DNA of 64,000 nt, taken from assembly GCA_016222945.1 (NCBI GenBank), contig JACRPY010000002.1, positions 310,001 to 374,000 of the forward strand. Direction: 5' to 3'. The notes below the pieces were generated by a model. The model searched no databases, was not told where the DNA came from, and saw only the letters and a list, made by a program, of their open reading frames with translations. Of this stretch, positions 12,222 to 20,253 are shown in pieces. Position numbers and translations under genes: made by a program. The stretch's first letter is position 1. Each line of letters starts with the position of its first letter. The stretch comes from Methanobacterium sp. Lineage in GTDB: Archaea; Methanobacteriota; Methanobacteria; Methanobacteriales; Methanobacteriaceae.

Positions 12222-13193
12222 ATGAATAAGGTAATTATAACAGTTTTTTTAGCATTAATCTTGATTATTGCATTTTTTGGAGTTTATAGTTATAATGATC
12301 ATCCGAAAGACACGGTACGCATCGGATATCTGGCCAATGACCAGCATAGCTCAGCATTAACTATTGCAAATGTCAAGGGAATGTTTGAAGAGGCAGGCAT
12401 AAATGTTGAACTCCAGCAGTTTAATGTAGGTTCAAATATTGTGATAGCCATGGCTGCGGGGCAAATTGACATTGGATATGTGGGAACAGCACCTGCAACA
12501 ATGGCTATAGACAAGGGAATGCCTTTAAAGATAGTAGCGGCTGTAAATGAAGAAGGAAGCGGCATTGTAATTGCTCAAAATTCAACTATTAAGAATATAA
12601 CTGATTTTGAAAACCATATCGTGTGTATACCCTCTAAAGGTTCAATACAAGATATTCTACTGAATTATTTACTTCAAGAAAATAATATTAGCCCCAAAGA
12701 TATTGATATAAGGGAAATGCAATTATCTTTAATGCCTGAAGCTCTTCAATCGGGGAGGATAGATGGATACGTTATATGGGAGCCCTATGTTACACGAGCA
12801 AGTTCTGGAGGATACGGAAAAACGTTTATGTATTCTGATGAAATCTGGAAAAATCATCCATGCTGTGTTATTATAGCAAGCGATAATTTCAGACAAAATA
12901 ACCCAGATAAACTTAAAAAAATACTTAAAATCCACAAGAATGCAACAGATTACATTTACAGTAATAGGGATGATGCTGCATCGATATTGTCAAAGCAGTT
13001 TAATATAGATATTAATACTGAAAAAGAGATACTTAAACATATTAAATTTTTAGCAATACCTGATGAAGATTTTATAGTTAATGATTTAAAGATAGTTAAT
13101 ATTCAAAGACAATTAGGATATGTAGACCATAAAACATTAAATACGTCAGATATTTTTGATTTAAGCTTTTTACCACCTGAAACAATGGTTTAA
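12222..13193 (+). CDS. ABC transporter substrate-binding protein, NitT/TauT (NMT1/SsuA-like) type
   Basis: 323 residues. N-terminal hydrophobic helix (about 4-22) without a lipobox cysteine, so it is probably membrane-anchored outside the cell. The NMT1/SsuA-like domain starts at VRIGYLANDQHSSALTIA and contains AAGQIDIGYVGTAPATMAID, the typical ligand-cleft region. It forms one operon with the permease (13773) and ATPase (14576). Members of this family import sulfonates, nitrate, thiamine precursors and similar small anions or heterocycles. The substrate here cannot be read from the sequence. Confidence 0.88.
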   Translation: MNKVIITVFLALILIIAFFGVYSYNDHPKDTVRIGYLANDQHSSALTIANVKGMFEEAGINVELQQFNVGSNIVIAMAAGQIDIGYVGTAPATMAIDKGMPLKIVAAVNEEGSGIVIAQNSTIKNITDFENHIVCIPSKGSIQDILLNYLLQENNISPKDIDIREMQLSLMPEALQSGRIDGYVIWEPYVTRASSGGYGKTFMYSDEIWKNHPCCVIIASDNFRQNNPDKLKKILKIHKNATDYIYSNRDDAASILSKQFNIDINTEKEILKHIKFLAIPDEDFIVNDLKIVNIQRQLGYVDHKTLNTSDIFDLSFLPPETMV

Positions 13194-13253
13194 TAATTTA
13201 TGTACTCTATAAGTGTAAACTTTAATATATACTTAGATTAGATGTGATTAAAA

Positions 13254-13757
13254 ATGGAGAATAAATCCACAATAAAAAAGATAATTGTGTTAAGTATAAT
13301 ATCTCTGTTTTTAGGGTATATAGCCTCTACTGTTTTTTTCACGGCTTTTCCACAAAACCCTAATACTTACAACTATTTCACAAAAATTAGTGAAATGCCC
13401 TATGGTTATACTCCAGAAGTGACAACTCCTGAAACGTTCTGGAAAAATGGATATGGTGATTGTAATGATAGGGCAATGGCATTTAAATCATATCTAATAA
13501 CCAAAGGTGCTACTGATGTTCAAATTTGTTTAGTTTTTCGTATAGATGAAAAAGGACAATTTATTCCCAGTTTTTATAAAGATAAATCTCCAGGTCATTC
13601 CTTTGTTGTGTGGAATAAAAAAGTATATAGCCCTAATCTTAATGAATCTAATAGAGTTTATGCTATGGACATTGGAGAATACCAAAAATTTTTAAAAGAA
13701 ACCTATGGTTTTAATATTTGGTATTATGAAAACCAAACAGTAGGTACTCCATTTTAG
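13254..13757 (+). CDS. Transglutaminase-like cysteine protein, membrane-anchored
   Basis: 167 residues. An N-terminal hydrophobic helix (about 8-30) anchors it or serves as signal peptide. The catalytic-like region carries Cys in GYGDCNDRAMAFKSYL, His in PGHSFVVWNK, and a following acidic residue, as in the transglutaminase-like/papain-fold family. It lies inside the ABC operon between the binding protein and the permease, with 15 bases to the permease start. That placement is unusual and suggests a role in releasing or processing the imported substrate. Activity is inferred from motifs only. Confidence 0.7.
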   Translation: MENKSTIKKIIVLSIISLFLGYIASTVFFTAFPQNPNTYNYFTKISEMPYGYTPEVTTPETFWKNGYGDCNDRAMAFKSYLITKGATDVQICLVFRIDEKGQFIPSFYKDKSPGHSFVVWNKKVYSPNLNESNRVYAMDIGEYQKFLKETYGFNIWYYENQTVGTPF

Positions 13758-13772
13758 TTATAGGGGATTCTT

Positions 13773-14519
13773 ATGAGAAAAATATTAATATCAATTATAA
13801 TACCGGTTTTTATTCTTTTGGCATGGTCATTACTAACTTCATTCAATATAATCCCTGAATATATATTGCCTTCCCCATCTGATGTACTTAACTCATTTTT
13901 AGAATTAATAAAAAATGGTGAGTTGCTTGTTGATACTATAGCCACACTTGCGAGGGTCATTACTGGTTTAATTATTGCAGCGGCAATTGCTATTCCTTTA
14001 GGAATTATCATAGGCTGGTCAAAAAAGGCTGAAGATCTTTCAGATTTAACCATCCAGATTCTACGTCCTATACCTCCTCTTGCATGGATACCTTTTGCCA
14101 TGCTCTGGTTTGGATTAGGATTTGAATCTGCAGTTTTTATTATATTCATTGGAACGTTCTTCCCCATACTTCTTAACACAATAGACGGCGTTAAAAGAAT
14201 AAATAAGGTGTTTATAGAGTCTGCATATACATTAGGGGCGTCAGAACGCCAAATTTTAAGCAATGTTGTAATGCCTGCGTCTTTACCCTCAATATTTACT
14301 GGTTTGAGAGTTGGGATTGGAATAGGGCTGATGTGTACTGTAGCAGCAGAAATGATTGCTGTAAAATCTGGTTTAGGTTATCTAATAATGCAATCTATGA
14401 ATTTAATAGATACAGGTGGCGTAATTGTGGGAATGCTGGTCATAGGCGTTATTGGATTTTTGTTGGACTATTCATTTAGAAAAGCAGAAAGTAAATATGT
14501 TTTATGGAGCGGAAATTAA
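13773..14519 (+). CDS. ABC transporter permease, NitT/TauT (SsuC-like) type
   Basis: 248 residues with about six membrane helices. The cytoplasmic loop that contacts the ATPase is visible: ESAYTLGASERQILSNVVMP, with the EAA-like motif of the binding-protein-dependent permease family. IRPIPPLAWIP-like LRPIPPLAWIPFAMLW is characteristic of SsuC/TauC proteins. It works with the adjacent binding protein and ATPase; the substrate is unknown. Confidence 0.92.
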   Translation: MRKILISIIIPVFILLAWSLLTSFNIIPEYILPSPSDVLNSFLELIKNGELLVDTIATLARVITGLIIAAAIAIPLGIIIGWSKKAEDLSDLTIQILRPIPPLAWIPFAMLWFGLGFESAVFIIFIGTFFPILLNTIDGVKRINKVFIESAYTLGASERQILSNVVMPASLPSIFTGLRVGIGIGLMCTVAAEMIAVKSGLGYLIMQSMNLIDTGGVIVGMLVIGVIGFLLDYSFRKAESKYVLWSGN

Positions 14520-14575
14520 AATATTTGACAATTTAAATCAAAATAATCATAAAAACTCAAAATAAATGGTGCTAA

Positions 14576-15325
14576 ATGTCTAAAATAATCTTAAATAATG
14601 TTTCAAAAATATTTGAAAGCAAAGGAAATGCATTCAAATCACTGGATAATATTAATCTAAAAATCGAAGAAGGAGAGTTTTTATGCATCCTGGGTCCTTC
14701 TGGATGTGGAAAATCTACTATTCTTCGTTTAATGGCAGGTTTAGATAAACCGAGCACTGGTGAAATTTTAATGGATAATGAAGGAGTAATAGGACCAGAT
14801 TACAGGAGAGGGATGGTATTTCAAGAATATTCTCTTTTTCCATGGAGAAATGTGATTGATAATGTTGCATTTCCCTTAGAAATGAAAGGAACAGATCAAG
14901 AGGAACGATATAAAATTGCTGAGGACTATTTAGAAATTGTTGGTCTTGAGAAGTTTAAAGAATCTAAACCACATGAACTTTCAGGTGGAATGAAACAAAG
15001 AATTGCCATAATAAGAGCTTTAGCTGGAGATCCAGAGGTACTTTTGATGGATGAGCCCTTTGGAGCCCTTGATATTCAAACCAGAAACCAGCTTCAAAAA
15101 GATATTTTAAAAATATGGGAAGATAAAGGTAAAACAATCGTTTTTGTGACTCATAGTGTTGATGAAGCGATTTTCTTGGGAGATAGAGTTGTTTTAATGA
15201 GTAAAGGGCCTGGAAAAATTGTTAAAATCTTCGATGTTAACATTAAAAGGATTAGAAACAGATTAGATCCAGAATATTTACAATTAAAGCAGGAAATAAT
15301 GAATTTACTTGAAAGTGGTGAGTGA
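14576..15325 (+). CDS. ABC transporter ATPase, NitT/TauT (SsuB-like) type
   Basis: 249 residues. Walker A GPSGCGKST, Q loop VFQEYSLFPWRNV, signature LSGGMKQR, Walker B VLLMDEPFGALD and H-loop FVTHSVDEA are all intact. The sequence LFPWRNV after the Q is typical of the SsuB/TauB/NrtD subfamily. It energises the permease encoded 56 bases upstream. Confidence 0.94.
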   Translation: MSKIILNNVSKIFESKGNAFKSLDNINLKIEEGEFLCILGPSGCGKSTILRLMAGLDKPSTGEILMDNEGVIGPDYRRGMVFQEYSLFPWRNVIDNVAFPLEMKGTDQEERYKIAEDYLEIVGLEKFKESKPHELSGGMKQRIAIIRALAGDPEVLLMDEPFGALDIQTRNQLQKDILKIWEDKGKTIVFVTHSVDEAIFLGDRVVLMSKGPGKIVKIFDVNIKRIRNRLDPEYLQLKQEIMNLLESGE

Positions 15326-15363
15326 ATTTCATTTCTTAAATTATAAAAAGATGGGGGGATTTT

Positions 15364-15882
15364 ATGGATGTTTTTGAAGCAATAAGTAGAAGGAGAAGCA
15401 TTAGAAAATATAAAGACACATCAGTCGATGATGAAAAGATTGAAATGATATTAGAAGCAGCTAGAATTGCACCATCAGCTGCAAACCGTCAGGAATGGAA
15501 ATTTATAATTGTAAAAAATAAGAAAACAAGAGAAAAACTTGTAGAAGCAGCGAATGGTCAGAAATTTGTTAGTGAAGCTCCAGTTACAATTGTGGCATGT
15601 TCAACAGAATCTGAAAGGATAATGCCGTGTGGTCAACATGCATACACTGTTGATTTAGCAATTGCAGTCTCATTTATGATACTGGAAGCTACAGAACAGG
15701 GCCTTGGAACATGCTGGCTGGGAGCCTACGATGAAGAAAAAGTTAGGAACATTTTAAACATCCCTGAAAGAATCAGAGTTCCTGCAATGTTTACTTTAGG
15801 ATATGCAGATGAACATCCACATCAAAGACCTAGAAAGCATTTAAGTGAGATTATAAGCACTGAAAAATACGAAAATCCTTAA
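15364..15882 (+). CDS. Nitroreductase-family flavoprotein
   Basis: 172 residues, the short methanogen form. The N-terminal motif RRRSIRKYKD is the FMN phosphate-binding signature. It continues with APSAANRQEWKFIIV, and the C-terminal half has GLGTCWLGAYDEEKV. It should bind FMN as a dimer and reduce an unknown substrate with reduced cofactor. GGGGGGAT just upstream of ATG15364 is a strong ribosome-binding site. It follows the ABC operon by 38 bases and could be co-transcribed. Confidence 0.9.
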   Translation: MDVFEAISRRRSIRKYKDTSVDDEKIEMILEAARIAPSAANRQEWKFIIVKNKKTREKLVEAANGQKFVSEAPVTIVACSTESERIMPCGQHAYTVDLAIAVSFMILEATEQGLGTCWLGAYDEEKVRNILNIPERIRVPAMFTLGYADEHPHQRPRKHLSEIISTEKYENP

Positions 15883-15885
15883 ATT

Positions 15886-16587
15886 TTACTTTTTGCCGTG
15901 TGGACAGGCGTAAATACATAATCCACAAATTTTCCATTGGGAATGATCTTTTGAAGTATAGAGGTAGTCTTCACATTTTTTTGCATCATAACGTACTTCA
16001 CGAGGCTCATTTTCCTTAAAAGACTCTCCAGTAAATGCATTTACCGGACATATTTCCACACATGCATTGCAATTTTCACACTTTACTTTAAGTTGCTTTC
16101 CAGTAATTTCAAGGGGAGCATCTGTAAGAACTGTGCTCCAACGAACTCTTGGCCCTGCTTCTTGTGTGACAAGAAGACAGCTTTTCCCAATCCATCCAAG
16201 ACCGGCCAGATTTGCAGCTAATTTATGTGAAAAGACAGCGCAGATCCGTTTGTCATCATAACGTTCTGATGCAGGGATAGCTAACGCTTTATGGCCTTCT
16301 TGTTGGATTATACTTGCTAATTTTGATGTTAAAAGGTCAAGACGTAAATTGGTAATGTCATATACGTGTTTATAATTAACAGCAACAGCACGATTATCTC
16401 TGTCTGGCAGTTCATCAACAACCGAATCTGGTAATCTAATTCCAATAGAAATTGCTTTAGGATAATCTGCAACAAAAAAACCGCCTTGATCGATTATAAC
16501 ATCTTTAGCAGAGGATAAATCTGCAACACCAAAGAAATCGACTCCTTCATGCTCTGTTATTATCCTAATTCTATAATCAAGCTGCAT
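15886..16587 (-). CDS. 4Fe-4S protein, epoxyqueuosine-reductase (QueG)-like
   Basis: 233 residues. The N-terminal part resembles the QueG-type cobalamin-binding domain, with AVAVNYKHVYD and AGLGWIGKSCLLVT, the latter a hallmark of the family. The C-terminal part has ferredoxin cysteines: CENCNACVEICP, then a Cys in KKCEDY, then CGLCIYACP, enough for two [4Fe-4S] clusters. It is shorter than true QueG and archaea make archaeosine, not queuosine, so a different reductive role is likely. The acetyltransferase gene lies 16 bases upstream. Confidence 0.8.
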   Translation of the reverse strand: MQLDYRIRIITEHEGVDFFGVADLSSAKDVIIDQGGFFVADYPKAISIGIRLPDSVVDELPDRDNRAVAVNYKHVYDITNLRLDLLTSKLASIIQQEGHKALAIPASERYDDKRICAVFSHKLAANLAGLGWIGKSCLLVTQEAGPRVRWSTVLTDAPLEITGKQLKVKCENCNACVEICPVNAFTGESFKENEPREVRYDAKKCEDYLYTSKDHSQWKICGLCIYACPHGKK

Positions 16588-16603
16588 AGAATGCCTCGTT
16601 TCG

Positions 16604-17062
16604 TTATTTTTGTTCTAAAATAATATGTCGGGGATAAAACCCATATTTTTCATAAAATGATAGTAATTCTTCATTCCCAACAGCAACAACAATCTTTTTA
16701 ATTTTTACTTCTTTTTCATTCATCCAATTAAGGGAACGTTCCATAAATTCATTACCAATACCATAAGACCTGTATTTTTCCTTTAGATATATAGAATCAA
16801 TTTCTCCAATAAGTTCATCTGAAATTGAACTTATACAATATCCAATATTACTTTCAGTATCATCATCTTTAGCTATATCAATTCTTAAAGTTCCATTTTC
16901 TGATTTTTTTAATATATCTTTTTTTCTATCTTTAAAACTGAATTTATCATATCTTTCAGGGAAATGGGTTGATAAATCACCATGATGGTTATTTAATTCT
17001 TCCCATAATGGTTTAATTTCATCTATTTGATTTTTTTTAAGTTCAATGTAACTGATATTCAT
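16604..17062 (-). CDS. GNAT-family N-acetyltransferase
   Basis: 152 residues. GNAT core: beta strands around NIGYCISSI, the acetyl-CoA pyrophosphate-binding motif KYRSYGIGNEFMERS, and the closing FYEKYGFYPRH. I start at ATG 17062; the reading frame stays open for 78 more bases but those encode an unlikely hydrophobic leader overlapping the upstream methyltransferase. It is followed by the QueG-like gene. A related acetyltransferase with the same LWEE motif near its start is found in the paralogous cluster at 28804. Substrate unknown. Confidence 0.82.
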   Translation of the reverse strand: MNISYIELKKNQIDEIKPLWEELNNHHGDLSTHFPERYDKFSFKDRKKDILKKSENGTLRIDIAKDDDTESNIGYCISSISDELIGEIDSIYLKEKYRSYGIGNEFMERSLNWMNEKEVKIKKIVVAVGNEELLSFYEKYGFYPRHIILEQK

Positions 17063-17084
17063 TTTGTACCTACATTTAGCTAAT

Positions 17085-17768
17085 TTATTCAGATTTTTTA
17101 GCGTAGAAAATACAGAAATTATAATATTTATAATAAACATCTACATCTTTAAATCCGCAGTTAGCAAGCCATTTTAAATTGCTTTCCATTGTAGCAGGTT
17201 TATCAAATTTCATCCGCTCTATAGCTGTGTCTTTTTCAGGTCCAGTAAAATTATTTTCTTCTATTTGCTCTATCCATTTTTTATTGTAGCTTTTATCAAT
17301 ATCTGGAGTTGGACCAACAACCTGATCAGCATTTAAAAATATTCCGCCATTATTTAATGAATTATAAGCCTTTTTATATAATTTCTTTTTATCTGCGTCT
17401 TCCAGGTGATGTATTGAAAGAGATGAAATGATTATATCAAATGAATCTTGAAAATAATGCTCACAATAATCCGCGACTATATATTCAAATTTATTAATGT
17501 CTTTGAATCTGTTTTTTGCAACATTAAGCATTTCCTCTGATAAATCAATTAAAGTAAATTCTGCATTAGGATATTTTTCAAATAGATATTTGGTGAGTAA
17601 ACCAGTTCCTGCACCTAAATCCAGTATTTTAGGGGATTTTTTATCTGAATCAGCAAGATTTTTGGTTATATTATAAAGATCATCAAAGCAGGGAATGATT
17701 AATTTACGTATTTTATCGTAGTGTTCTGCATTTTAATCAAATTTATCTTTTAAATCTTTATGTATCAT
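17085..17768 (-). pseudogene. SAM-dependent methyltransferase interrupted by one in-frame stop codon
   Basis: Read from ATG 17768, the frame gives 11 codons (MIHKDLKDKFD), then TAA at 17733-17735, then an uninterrupted class I methyltransferase of about 215 residues: NAEHYDKIRK, motif I LDLGAGTGL, acidic motif II LIDLSEEML, and SLSIHHLEDADKKK. No other frame shift is seen. The residues after the stop align with the start of the paralogue at 30349 (NAEHYDKI against ANAYDKM), so little would be lost if translation restarted, but there is no canonical start codon there. The first in-frame ATG downstream (17531) would remove motif I. Probably a recent nonsense mutation or sequencing error. Confidence 0.75.
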
Positions 17769-17779
17769 CTAATCACAAC

Positions 17780-18307
17780 TTATATCACTTTTACTCCAAG
17801 AACTTCACGCATAATCTTAAAAGCGCTTTGATCATCTTCTTCATTTTGTCCAGCTACACAACTTTTAGGCACTTCTACATCATAACCTCTTAAAACTCCA
17901 TCATATGCCATGAAAAGCACACAAATATGGGTAACAGTACCCGTAATTGTCAAAGTATCTACTTCTAGCTCCTTTAGCACATTATGTAGATTTCCACTGT
18001 GAAATGCGGAGTAATTAGTTTTGGGAATGATTATATCTCCATTTCGCGGTTTTAAATCTTCAATAATGTCTGATCCAGGAGTTCCTTTAACTGCATGTGC
18101 TGGCCAGTTCATTCTTTTAAATTCTACATCATCTTTTTCATGACTGTCAGTAACATAAATGATGGGAATTTCTTGCTCTCGAGCTTCTTTAATTTCTTTT
18201 TTTAAAGCAGGAATGATATTCCGTGTTGATGGAACTTCTAAAGGCGCATTTTCAAGTACGAAGTCGTTGAGCATATCTATTATGATCAGTGCTTTTTTAG
18301 TTTTCAT
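17780..18307 (-). CDS. Isochorismatase/nicotinamidase-family cysteine hydrolase
   Basis: About 175 residues. The catalytic triad of the family is present: Asp in ALIIIDMLNDF, Lys in IIIPKTNYSAF, and Cys in TGTVTHICVLFMA, with the cis-peptide region before the Cys. Family members hydrolyse nicotinamide, isochorismate or related amides and ethers; nicotinamidase is most likely but not proven. I favour ATG 18307, just before the core strand, with a weak AAGGGAT upstream; an earlier ATG at 18361 would add 18 residues. It lies 11 bases upstream of the broken methyltransferase. Confidence 0.85.
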   Translation of the reverse strand: MKTKKALIIIDMLNDFVLENAPLEVPSTRNIIPALKKEIKEAREQEIPIIYVTDSHEKDDVEFKRMNWPAHAVKGTPGSDIIEDLKPRNGDIIIPKTNYSAFHSGNLHNVLKELEVDTLTITGTVTHICVLFMAYDGVLRGYDVEVPKSCVAGQNEEDDQSAFKIMREVLGVKVI

Positions 18308-18418
18308 GTTATCCCTTATTGATTGTAGACCATTTTTAAATATTTCTAATCCTTCTTTCATCTCTTCTTTTCTATATTCAAGCAGGAAATATTCTCATTA
18401 CCTTGCCCTGTGTAACAT

Positions 18419-18502
18419 TTAAATAAGTCCATTATCTGAACATTTTGAATTTATGGAATCTGCAATTTCATCAAATTTTTTCTTTAATGCTTTATTTTTC
18501 AT
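18419..18502 (-). CDS. Small ORF of 27 residues, uncertain
   Basis: A short frame encoding MKNKALKKKFDEIADSIN and nine further residues. GGTG lies about eight bases before its ATG, and it starts 22 bases after the stop of the iron-sulfur gene. The KKFDEIA segment is slightly reminiscent of the N-terminus of the adjacent methyltransferase (LKDKFD), so it could be the stub of a decayed gene. I cannot tell whether it is translated. Confidence 0.25.
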   Translation of the reverse strand: MKNKALKKKFDEIADSINSKCSDNGLI

Positions 18503-18524
18503 TTTTTTTACACCAAAAATTTAT

Positions 18525-19220
18525 TTATAAACCTGAGGAGTTGGGACATACTTTTCTACACTCATAACACTCCTTTAAAACAAAACCTCTTTCTGTTACA
18601 AAGTTCGACAATTCCCTGCAAAGTTTTTGATTAACTGTAACACTATCTAATGCTTTTTGTGGACAAGAATCTATACAAATGCTGCATTCTTCTAAACAAC
18701 CTTCATAAGTGGCCATAGGATCACTTTCAAGCTGAATATTTACTAAAACCACACCAATCTGGATCATACTGCCGTATTTTTCATTTATTAAAAGGGTGTT
18801 TTTACCAAGAACTCCCAAGCCTGCAAAATATCCAGCATGACGCAATGATAAAATACCTCTTGCATGCTGATTTTCTGCTTCCCAGTATTCAGAAGGATCG
18901 TCAGATGGGATTGGAACACATTCTATACCTACATTTTCTAATATTCGACAAAGATTGATTCCTAGCATGTTAACCTCTATGGCGATAGCTTCATTCACAT
19001 AGGTATATGGAATACAGCTTTCAGCATACAAAATTCCAGTAGGAACTCTTTTTGCAAAAACTATAACAGATTTGCATTTAGAATATATATCTAAGGGATG
19101 ATGACCTTTAGGAGCATCATTAAATCTACCTATACTTGCTATTCCACAAAGATCTGCTCCAAGATTTTTTGCAATATCTTTAATTTCTGATTTGTCCATT
19201 AAATTCATTTTAATACCCAT
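18525..19220 (-). CDS. 4Fe-4S double-cluster protein, QueG-like
   Basis: 231 residues. QueG-like N-terminal domain with GADLCGIASIGRFNDAP and FAGLGVLGKNTLLIN, and two cysteine motifs near the C-terminus: CLEECSICIDSCP and CYECRKVCP. It lacks the HEAT-repeat tail of bacterial QueG. Such short versions are common in methanogens and clostridia with unknown substrates, possibly corrinoid- or cofactor-dependent reductions. It lies 11 bases downstream of the cyclase-like gene, so they are co-transcribed. Start codon is uncertain: ATGs at 19220, 19208 and 19199 are all in frame and none has a strong ribosome-binding site. Confidence 0.8.
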   Translation of the reverse strand: MGIKMNLMDKSEIKDIAKNLGADLCGIASIGRFNDAPKGHHPLDIYSKCKSVIVFAKRVPTGILYAESCIPYTYVNEAIAIEVNMLGINLCRILENVGIECVPIPSDDPSEYWEAENQHARGILSLRHAGYFAGLGVLGKNTLLINEKYGSMIQIGVVLVNIQLESDPMATYEGCLEECSICIDSCPQKALDSVTVNQKLCRELSNFVTERGFVLKECYECRKVCPNSSGL

Positions 19221-19231
19221 TATTCTTATTT

Positions 19232-20200
19232 TTATTTATAATATCGTTTAAATAATCTGCAAACAGCAAGACAAATCCAGTAATGTAGATCTTTATCTCT
19301 ACCGCGGGTAATCCTTAAATTAAAAGTTCCATTTTCATTTTGTTTGTCGCTTAAAAATTCTAATGCTCCGCGTATTTCTTGATTATTTGTATTAAAACCT
19401 AAAAAATACAGGGAATCAAGTGCAGATATGATGTTTGTATACAAGAAAGGGAAAGATACTCTTTCCCAGAAAGTTTTATTTTGTCTATCAGGATATTTAT
19501 CGTTTTTGAAGAAACGAGAGATCAGCAATTCACCTGCTTTTTTAGCTTCTCCAGATTTTCGGTATTTCAAATGGGCTGCAAATGCTCTAAGTACCATTGC
19601 AGTAACTACATGGGAAAATGGTTTAGATTTATCTGGCTGTATAAGTTCTGAGCTCTTGAAAGCATCTCCTAAATTTAAACCCACAGTTCTAAAGGGTAAA
19701 GCCCAACCTCCATCATCCTGTCTAATGGATAATAGCCAATCAAATCCTCTTAATATGCGAGGATCATTATCATATCCTGCTTTGATTAAAAGCTCCATAA
19801 TTGCGGGAGAATATGAAGTGGAATATTGATGGGCATAGATTCCTCTAAAATCGCCTTCTTCAGTTTGAAACTGGAAAAGAAATTCCGCAGCCTTTTTTAT
19901 TGATTCGTGCCCTCTATTAAATCCATATTTTTCAACCAGTTCGCCTAAAATCAGGTAAGTTTGATATTGATTGTAATCTACCTGACCTATTTGTTTTCCA
20001 CTGGCAGGATATTTCCATGAGCCATCTGATTGTTGCTTTTTGAGGATTTTTTCTACTTCAGGCAATTTCCATAATACTTTAATAGATTCAACTCTTTTAT
20101 CTAAAATGTCACGGTTTGTAAAATAATTTATGGCTTTATTTTCCAAAGATAGAAGATGGGGTTCCGGATCTACTTTTAATTCTTTTTTCCAGGAATTCAT
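19232..20200 (-). CDS. Prenyltransferase/squalene-oxidase-repeat (cyclase-like) protein
   Basis: 322 residues. It contains several QW-like repeats of the alpha/alpha-barrel terpene cyclase fold: KQQSDGSWKYP (about 58-68), FQTEEGDFRG, IRQDDGGWALP, and SDKQNENGTFNL near the end. There is no DXDD aspartate motif and the protein is half the length of squalene-hopene cyclase, so it is a single barrel, not a known cyclase. Its paralogue at 29285 has the same repeat order. Both sit next to a methyltransferase and an acetyltransferase. Substrate unknown; possibly a lipid or peptide. Confidence 0.72.
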   Translation of the reverse strand: MNSWKKELKVDPEPHLLSLENKAINYFTNRDILDKRVESIKVLWKLPEVEKILKKQQSDGSWKYPASGKQIGQVDYNQYQTYLILGELVEKYGFNRGHESIKKAAEFLFQFQTEEGDFRGIYAHQYSTSYSPAIMELLIKAGYDNDPRILRGFDWLLSIRQDDGGWALPFRTVGLNLGDAFKSSELIQPDKSKPFSHVVTAMVLRAFAAHLKYRKSGEAKKAGELLISRFFKNDKYPDRQNKTFWERVSFPFLYTNIISALDSLYFLGFNTNNQEIRGALEFLSDKQNENGTFNLRITRGRDKDLHYWICLAVCRLFKRYYK

Positions 20201-20253
20201 TTAAACACATTCTTAGGATTTAGTCTTTTTAACAGATTTCATATTATTAAAAA

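Noticed and set aside
17085..17768. Readthrough by pyrrolysine at the methyltransferase stop
   Set aside because: The stop is TAA, whereas pyrrolysine is inserted at TAG.
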